DNA of 64,000 bases, from assembly GCA_027257055.1 (NCBI GenBank), contig JAPVLO010000278.1:3038001-3102000 (forward strand), given 5' to 3'. Source of the DNA: Cephalopachus bancanus. Its lineage: Eukaryota > Chordata > Mammalia > Primates > Tarsiidae. The notes beneath the pieces were generated by a model that had not been told where the DNA came from, searched no databases, and saw only the letters and a program-made list of their open reading frames with translations. Of this stretch, positions 56,411-64,000 are shown piece by piece. The translations under genes were made by a program, and so were the position numbers. Each line of letters begins with the position of its first letter. The stretch's first letter is position 1.

Positions 56411-56414
56411 TGTT

Positions 56415-58560
56415 GTGAGGAATAAACAGTATAAAACATATGGAAAATGCGAGTATAGTGGCTAATAGCTAAGTGATCATGGCAATCTAACTAATGGCCA
56501 CAAAATGTAGTATGTGAAAACCTACTGTGGGAAGACGGTTTCTAATTTTAGGTTACGACACAAGTTGCATAGCAACTTGGCTCAGGTACATTCTTAGGTT
56601 GCTGGCAAGGAAGAGCTCAGAGAGGCAATGGCCCATACCCTTCTGGGCCAGGGGTCAGGAGTCCCAGCTGTTCAACTCTCTCCCAACAAACCAGATATCA
56701 AAACTCTTCAAATGCCACCCAAGTCTGAAAACTGGCATACCTATTAAAGTTGTACCTACTAACAGAGCTTTGTGGACACATTCCAAGGTTAATTATGTGT
56801 GGAATATTTGAAACTTCAAAACCAAGATTACCAACTTGCTTGGTACAGTCTTTTCCATCAGGCACTCTTGTGCAAGCAAAATAGAAATTGTTCTTTTTCC
56901 TTTCCTTTATATCTACTGGATAGAGGACTATATCAAATATTTTATGGCTGCTTGTCTCTATGTACCAAATAAAGTGACAGACAGAAATACTAACCCAAGG
57001 AGAGCAAACAAAATATATATTTAAAAAAATTCATTTCCCTGAAACATTCAGACATTTGCAATTAAGTGGCATCATAGCCTGCCTAATTTGAATTCTGGAA
57101 CTCTGATTCTCCTGTGGAAGACTCAGGAGACCTGGGCTGGAGTCCTAGTTCAGCCATGGACTTGATAGTGACTTTGTTCCAATTCCCTTATTTATAAACG
57201 AAGATATTAGGCAAAATTAGTGTGCTCTGAAACTCCACAGAACACAAATGCTGGGAGATGTTGCCAGGAATCTTAAAGTAAAAGAATTCGTTACAAAAAT
57301 AAAAAACAACACAACAACAGCAACAAAGCCCCATAAATCGGGCTCACGTTTACAGCCCTTTTCCGGAGAGTTATAGTGCTAATGGTAGCACATTAATGGC
57401 TATGAAAGACAAGACGCAAACAGACATGTTAGTGTCCTTCAAGTCATCATGTACAGATGTAATGGCCCATGAAATGTAACACCTTTAAACATTGTGGGAA
57501 ACTGGCAGAACACACTTTAAAACTCTGGATTAAATGGTCCTGAGGGTCCTTCTGCTGCTAGATCCCATGATCAGAGAAAGGTTTCCTTCTGCCATACAGG
57601 TTTATGGGAGAGTCACACCTGTGGAACTCTCTCTCAATTCCTCTCTCATTCAGCACTTCTGGCCTCATCTCTCCTTGCTGGCCTTGGGGTAAGGGTGTGA
57701 GCTTGCCATACAAGAAGAGTTACCCTCTGTACTTTTCTGAAGCTGTAGGGATTCTGAAAGTTTCCTCAGAGACCCCCCAAGGAAATGGAAATAGGACTTT
57801 TTCTGTAGAATGAGGAAAAAATGGCCTAAAACTAGGATTTGAGGTTCTGGATACTTCTTCCCAGTTTATAAAGTCACCTCTTTCATCTCCCTCCTGTTGC
57901 TACAAAGACAAGATTAATTGTGCAGTCCCTTCCCTTTCTAAAATTACATGATTCCACAGAGACATGTAAAAGAAAGATCTTTGACTTTATCATAGAATCA
58001 TTAGCGTACGGCTGATGCATTTAACAAGCAAGCATGCTGCTCCTGCAGAATTCCAGTGGCAAAGCTAATCGCCAGGGGCAAACGAGCAAGCCATCTATAC
58101 CTGTCCTCCCAAAACCAGCCTCCGAGTGGGGGACCCTCTTAGGAAGTACCTGCTGGAGTCGCTATGGCTCTTGAGGTAGGTAACACAACTGTCCATCTGA
58201 GTAAGAGCAAAATACTTGCTCAGAAGATATTCAGGTTGATGCTTTAGCCCATTGGAATGACTGACTGGAGGTCTGATCAAATGAGTGGGGGCAGCGACTG
58301 GAGATTTAAATGACCAGGAGAGAGGAACCAAAGTTATACCCAATTCCCTTTAAAATCCATTTTCATTGCATTACACTGTAGTACACAATTTTTCTTTCTT
58401 TCTCAAAACAGTTCCCTTTTTTCTGTGGCACCAAGTCCATCTTCCTCCACAAGACTCCTATGACTATCTAAAGACTGGGGTCACTTGATTCCCTCTGGAT
58501 GTCAAGGCATTCCCTTCATTCTAGACAGTTCTGCTCTTTATACTCCCTGCATTCCCACCA
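56415..58560. other. Long unique block, no gene recognised
   Basis: Over 2 kb without recognised interspersed repeats. An A/AC-rich simple tract (aacaacacaacaacagcaac) lies at about 57303-57324. 57330-57420 is a motif-rich candidate with CpGs and the stem gtgcta/tagcac at 57376-57391. Open frames of 94 and 82 codons (56527-56811 plus, 58095-58343 minus) are unsupported. Confidence 0.35.
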
Positions 58561-58569
58561 TAATTAGTG

Positions 58570-58790
58570 CTTTTCAACTGTATGCTTTACAATTATTATT
58601 TCAACTAACCTCAAAGCAACTCAGGAGATACATGTTCATAATCATTCCCATTTTACAATTGGGGAAACTAACAGACAAGGAGGACGAGTAACTTGCCCAA
58701 GGTCACACAGCTAGCAAGCAGTATAGCTGGGTTTTAAGCCAAGGCCATCTGTCTCCAGAGTCTTCACTCTTAAGTACCAGTTTATATAGG
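58570..58790 (-). repeat. MIR SINE, minus orientation
   Basis: cattttacaattggggaaac, then cccaaggtcacacagctagc, then ggttttaagccaaggccatc. Near full length and relatively well preserved. Confidence 0.9.
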
Positions 58791-58799
58791 CTTTATTCA

Positions 58800-59350
58800 T
58801 CTTTTTCCCATTCCATAAAGGTCAAGCATGAATCTCATCTCCCTGAGGAAGCATGTTCTCAGAGCTTGTACCCCACCCCACTCCCGTGTCCCCCATCCCA
58901 CCATATTTGCTATATTCCCTCTCACACATTTCTTTTCTCACATTGTATCATACTGATATTTGTGTGTATGGATTCTGATTGGACCATCAGCCACCCGCAG
59001 TCAGGAACAAAAGTGTTATTTCTAAATCTGCTACAATGACCTGCATGATAGAAAGTACAAGGGACACCATACTCAACAAAAATCTGTTCAAGTAAGAGTT
59101 CTTTGATGGCCATATGGGGGCTGGGCCAGCCTCCATCTTCCCACACCTGAGACACAGGCATGTTCTTAGAGCTTGTACCCCCTTGAAGCCAAAATCCATA
59201 GGGGAAAAAAAGCTTAACAAGAGGAAAATGTTTATCACCCAACGACAATGCATGACAGAGACCTAAAAGTCAAGTGCTGATCACATGAAGCAACACCTGT
59301 GTGCTGATGTGAAGCATCTCAGCTGCTAATTTGGAGGTGGCTTAATATGT
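58800..59350. other. Unique sequence, possibly L2-like at its start
   Basis: 58830-58930 has L2-like pyrimidine-rich text. Contains a 24-base direct repeat pair (58851-58874, 59158-59181). 108- and 88-codon minus frames overlap at 58922-59253 without homology. Confidence 0.3.
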
Positions 59351-59354
59351 GATT

Positions 59355-60872
59355 TGGCCATCCTACCCAAGGCAATCTACAGATTCAATATCAACATCAT
59401 TCTTCTCAGACCCAGAAACAATACAGAAATTCATATGGAAACATAAACGACCATGATCAAAGCAATTCTCAGCAAAAGAAACAAAGTGAGAGGTATCACA
59501 CTTCCAGACTTTAAACTTTATTATAAGGCTACAATGATCAAAACAGCCTGATATTGGTACAAAAACAGGCATATAGACCAATGGAACAGGATAGAGATTC
59601 CAGAAGCAAAACGTCAATTTCTCAACCAACTCATCTTCGACAAAGCCTCCACCAACCACTGAAGAGAGAACTGATTCAGTAAATGGTGCTGGGGAAACTG
59701 ACTGACCACATGCAGAAGATTAAAACAAGACCCCTACCTATCACCATACACAAAAATCAACTCTAAATGGATCAAAGACCTAAAGGTAAAACTTCAAACT
59801 ATAAGAAACTTAGATAATGCAGGAGATACTCTTGTGAAAATTGAAAACCAATTCCTGATCAAAACCCCGAATGCCCAGGAGATAAGATAGACAAGTGGGG
59901 ACTCATCAAACTGAAAAGCTTCTGCAAAGCAAAAGAACCCATCAAGAAAGTGGGGAGACAGTCCACAGAATGGGGAAAAATATTTGCCAACTGTATGTCT
60001 GACAAAGGCCTAATCTCTAGGATCTAGAAGGAACTCAAACATGTCGAAAAGAAAATAACAAACAGCCTTATTAAAAAGTGGGCAAAAGATGTGAACAGAC
60101 ACTTCTCCAAAGAAGCCATACAAGCAGGCAACAGATACATGAAAAAATGCTCAGACACACTAATCATCAAAGAAATGCAAATTAAAGCCACACTGAGATA
60201 TCACTCCAGTTATGATGGCCATCATCAATCACTCAAAAAACAACAGATGCTGGAGAGGATGCAGGGGAAAGAGAACGTGATAGTGTAAACTAGTACCACC
60301 TCTGTGGAAAACAGTGAGGCGATTCCTAAAAGATCTAAAAGTCGACCTTCCATGTGACCCAGCAATCCTCCTTCTGGAAATATACCCAGAGGAACTTAAA
60401 TCACTCTATGAGAAGATACCTGCACACATATGTTTACTGCAGCATTATTCACAATAGCAAAAGCACAAAACCAATCGTGCTGTCTATTGAAACTGGACTG
60501 GATAAAAAAATGTGGTACACGTACACAATAGACTATTATGCAGGCATAAGGAAGGCCAAAATAATGAACTTTGCAGCAACTTGGATGGATTTAGTCTATC
60601 ATACTCAGTGGTCTATCACAGAAACAAAGAACTGAGTACCACATGTTCTCACTCATAAGCAGACCCTGATCAATTATCATAATACTACAAGAAAGGGATT
60701 GGCAGTAGAGGGAAACTGCAGGGGGTGGGGGGCACGCTTCATCCATAAGGGTACCTGATCTCAAACCAGGTGAAGTAGGGACCGAAGTGAGGCCCAAACT
60801 ACTTTACCTGTACAATGACCATTTGTATATCTAATCCTGAATTGTACCCCACATTATTTGTAAAAAAAATAC
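59355..60872 (+). mobile_element. 5'-truncated L1, plus orientation, ORF2 3' half and 3' UTR
   Basis: Begins with gccatcctacccaaggcaat, then ggctacaatgatcaaaacag, and tttgccaactgtatgtctga. Later frames contain [20 protein letters not shown] and TIDYYAGIRKAKIMNFAATW, both ORF2 signatures. Frameshifts and stops abound, so it encodes no functional reverse transcriptase. The 3' UTR ends in a short A-rich tail near 60870. Compared with canonical ORF2, a piece seems deleted near 59400. Confidence 0.95.
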
Positions 60873-60874
60873 AT

Positions 60875-62320
60875 GAAATGGGCAAGGAGCCTCTTTCCTT
60901 TGACTTTCCCGACTATGGATGGGCCAAAGGAAAGGAGGAGGGAGGAAGAAGAAGAATCCATTATGACTTTAATGATTTAATCCACGGATATATGTTGTGA
61001 ACCTGGCCAGCCTCCAGGAGTACTGAGATCTGCCAGCTCCAGCCAACACAAGCACATGCTAACCTGATAGACAGTGGAACAGACACAGATTGCACCACTG
61101 AAGGTAGCCCAAAGCTCTTGCCAGGTTCTTGCTCCCTGGGGTCCCAGCCTGAAAGCAGTAACTGACACAGGCACCACATGGACCCGTCCATACACACAAA
61201 CATGGGAGGTCTGCAAATATGTACATGGAAAATACTGGGCTTTGGTTTTGCTTGGCGCAGAGCACCAGTTGTGGATGGGTGGATTCTGCTGGGACATGGA
61301 ATGTCGCCCTGGTCCTGACCAAGGATGGCTTTCTTCTTACTGTGGCCATGAGGCTGGAGGGTGAGAGTAAGCTATTTGAATTCTGAGTGCTCTGTTTTTC
61401 TGGAAAGTTTTATTTATGTATTTATTTTTGGTTGGGCTTTCTTCTTTGATGCCTTCAATGATCACGGTGCAAATAATTATATTCCCAGCACCTCTACCCA
61501 ATAGCAGCAGAAGTTTGGCATTTCCTATCCTGACTAGAAAATGACCTGGCATGGACTGAGAGTAAGCCTTGCTCTTCAGCTTTTTTTCTGATACAGCAAC
61601 CCCCGCTTTCTTGCTGCCAGAGAAACAAGAGATTAGTGCAGATGGATGGAAATATTTTTTCCGCTTCAGCATTTGCTGTCAGAACCAAGTACTAAGAAGG
61701 TTCTCAGACGGTGTCTTGGGCAGCCTGGAAATTCCCAGCCTCATCTTGAACTATAATCACCTGGTCCCAAAAGGCATGCACAGACCAAAGAAGCTGTTCT
61801 TTTCTGAGAGCGGCCCCATGCCACGGCACTTGGAGTTCTAGTTGAGGCGAGACTGCTCCCCTGCCCCACGCTTTACCCGAGCTGTTTCTGAGCTGCCCTT
61901 GACGTACTACACTATTTTAGATACCATTTTAGAACACTTGGCAGCGTTCACATGCTCACCTGCCCAAACAGGAACGTTGCTATTCCCCTATTCCCTGATA
62001 ATCACAGCCCCTGGGAGGCATGGATTGTAGCACTCACTCGAAGGGCGAGAGTGGTGGCGTGGTCCCTGTCTGAAAGGGCTGGGAGTCAAACTGGGAAAAT
62101 ATGAGTCTTGCTCAGAAGAATTGGTAGCAAGAGATAAAGGCCAAGGAAGCAGCAGAAAGTAGTTGCAACTTAAGTTCAAAGGAAATTAAATAGTTCTAGG
62201 AAATTGGGAAGACAATACAGAGGTGGTATCATTTGTGGTTATGAAAAATAGGCATGGTTTTATAAGGCAGGAAGACAAATGTCAAGTAAATGCATCTGCT
62301 CGCCACCATGCTCCCATGAC
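60875..62320. other. Unique sequence, no confirmed gene
   Basis: No repeat recognised. 61000-61350 is open in several frames on both strands (96-111 codons), as expected for GC-balanced sequence with few stops. No homology recognised. Confidence 0.35.
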
Positions 62321-62324
62321 TGAC

Positions 62325-62570
62325 ACCTACAAACAGTATTCACACCACATGCCGGATACTTAGATGTGCGATAGGCATTATCTCATGTAATTCTCAAACT
62401 TGTGGGGTAGATATGACTGCCCCTTATTGATGAAGCGTACCCCTCACCCCCCAGAAGAAGGAATGAAAGCTTTCATAGGGTAGATGACTTGCCCCAAATT
62501 GGACGGCCAATAGGCACTATCAGTCCTGATTCTAAAGGCTCTCGAGGCATGGAAGTTGGTATCCAGACCA
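62325..62570 (-). repeat. MIR SINE, minus orientation
   Basis: ataggcattatctcatgtaa, then gatgacttgccccaaattgg, then gtcctgattctaaaggctct. Confidence 0.65.
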
Positions 62571-62574
62571 TGCT

Positions 62575-63275
62575 TGTCTAACTTAGGTGCTGTGAGTGCA
62601 GGGGAGTTTCTGCTAATGAGTGCTGGCACAGGGCATTGGGCATGGGGCATAAAGCGCCGTCCACTACGCAGAGCCCTTAGACATGAATGGCAGGGATGAG
62701 AAATGGCGGGAGTGGGTGGTGGGAGCAAATGGTTGGAAATGGCTGAGTCTGGAGGGAATTTCCTGAAGTTGTTGATTTCCTTTGGACCTAGAATAACGAA
62801 CCACTTCTAGGTGGTGGAAAGGAAGCTGTCATCATCTAGCTTTTGGCCCTCTGGTCTCCTGGAAGCAATCAGCTAGTGAAGAAGCTGTACTTATACATGA
62901 GGTTTCCTTCTGCTCATGCCTCTGCTCCCTGCTTAGTTGACTGCGGACGGGAACCCCTTCAGCTTCAACCGAAGCCCTTTCTGAGCTCCGTCTAGGTGTG
63001 GATGAATGCGTTCTACTGAACCCTACAGAACCCAGCAGGAATGTCCCAGTTAACTATGCTAGCACATTACAGGAGACGCTGGTAGACAGGTGTGGATCTC
63101 AGCCCTGGTTAGCAAGAACGAGCTCAGGTATGTATGCACCCCAGCTGCAGTAGGAGCCCTTGGTGAGCTCTCTGACCAGGACATTCAAGGGAAAGTTTCA
63201 GTTCACCAGTGGGTGGTTTAAAGTCAAAGGATTATATCAAACGATTCTTTACTTCTAACTTGAGGAACGGAGAGA
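62575..63275. other. Unique sequence, no gene recognised
   Basis: Nothing recognised. Confidence 0.3.
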
Positions 63276-63279
63276 CAAG

Positions 63280-63490
63280 AAAGGCAAGGTGGATTTAGCA
63301 CCTGCTATCTATAGGCAGCACCCTACCTTCGTTTCACAATTTTCACCTCCTATTGCCCTGCAAGATAGAAATTATCTCATTTAATAGACTTGGAATCCAT
63401 AGCCCAAAAATGTCTTCGTAATTAGACCATGGCCACAGAGCTAGCAAGTCATCTGACTCCTACTCTGAATGGTTTTCCCACTCTGGTGAA
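63280..63490 (-). repeat. MIR SINE, minus orientation
   Basis: cctgcaagatagaaattatc, then tcatttaatagacttggaat, then gaccatggccacagagctag. Confidence 0.65.
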
Positions 63491-63494
63491 GCCT

Positions 63495-64000
63495 TTCTGG
63501 ATCTATAAGGATTATTTAGGGAGCCCAAGACATGACTATGCCTACCCAGATGAGGTATAGTCTCTGGTCAAAGAGGATACCTCTGGGCTAGCCTGCTCCT
63601 CTGGGAAGCAGAGATCCCAGCCCGGACCTAACTGGTACTCACCCAAGGATGCAAGTTGGCTCCTGGAAAGCAGGGGAGGACAGGCTCCAAGGAACTTCCT
63701 GGGAAAGCCCCTACCCTAAGGGAATGAGCTTTGAAAGGCATAGTGTGAGCACAAGAGCCGGGGGCAGAGGGAACAGAATTATTCCGAGATTTCATTCAGT
63801 TCCGCCCCCTGTGGCCCCACACCTGAGTCCTGAGGAGGGAAAGAATAAAATAGCTAGTAAGACTGCCAGAGCCGTGGGGAATGTTGGGAAGGCAGTGCTG
63901 CCTTGTGGCAAACGCAGGTAAGTACAGACAGCAGGAGACTGTGTGAGGCATCCTCCTGGCACAGCACACAGTGGCCTGGGTGGTGCCAGGCAAGCTTACA
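63495..64000. other. Unique sequence with a strong splice-donor match
   Basis: Contains cag^gtaagt at 63915-63923 at the end of a 90-codon plus frame (63649-63921). No credible partner acceptor or homology was identified, so no exon is called. Confidence 0.3.

Noticed and set aside
61000..61350. Several overlapping 80-106 codon frames on both strands
   Set aside because: Open in many frames at once, which indicates low stop density rather than a gene. No start context, splice sites or recognised domain.
1..64000. Endogenous retrovirus or LTR elements
   Set aside because: No LTR termini, primer-binding sites or gag/pol-like frames were recognised.

Overview
This window is nuclear genomic DNA from a primate. 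It is most likely a strepsirrhine of the lemur type, not a human or another monkey or ape. The evidence is its interspersed repeats. There are deeply diverged ancestral AluJ-like copies, and a younger CpG-rich Alu set in which every copy shares the antisense string attgtagaga in the central linker and a gagttgga start after the poly-T. No AluS or AluY copies of the kind that fill human DNA were seen. Old mammalian MIR, L2, L1M and hAT-Charlie fragments make up the background. The lemur assignment is inference from these diagnostic differences. I could not run a database search, and I do not recognise the locus.

No protein-coding gene, RNA gene, CRISPR array, LTR retrovirus or operon-like organisation could be supported. 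All open frames are short, most lack a credible start, and the longest either lie in repeats or carry no recognisable domain. The window reads as intergenic or deep intronic DNA: roughly one third to one half recognisable repeats and the rest single-copy sequence.

Layout: 1-2.95 kb has a MIR with a GT microsatellite and an old hAT-like element broken by an Alu and an L1 3' end. 2.95-7.8 kb is a 4.8-kb repeat-free block with AT-rich, motif-rich stretches that look like conserved non-coding sequence. 7.8-18.5 kb is rich in Alu, MIR and L2, and ends in an L1 carrying a three-armed Alu. 18.5-22.6 kb is mostly unique, with a perfect 15/15 CTCF core on the minus strand (19530-19544) and a CCAAT/YY1/homeobox motif cluster (20700-21045). 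22.6-31.7 kb is dominated by MIR, L1M and L2. 31.7-39.8 kb is mostly unique, with a near-perfect inverted repeat (37149-37246 against 38151-38245). 39.8-44.1 kb has a MIR split by a young L1 and older L1M pieces. 44.1-51.6 kb is mostly unique. 51.6-56.4 kb is a dense Alu, MIR and L1M cluster. 56.4-59.3 kb is unique. 59.36-60.87 kb is a degenerate L1 3' half. 60.9-64 kb is mainly unique with two MIRs.

If the window does anything beyond housing repeats, the best guess is gene regulation: several repeat-free stretches carry closely spaced transcription-factor motifs. These are motif readings only, without alignment or chromatin data. No previously undescribed biological system was found. The most structurally unusual items are the 37-38 kb inverted repeat, the three-armed Alu in a single target-site duplication, and the CCAAT-rich cluster near 20.8 kb.
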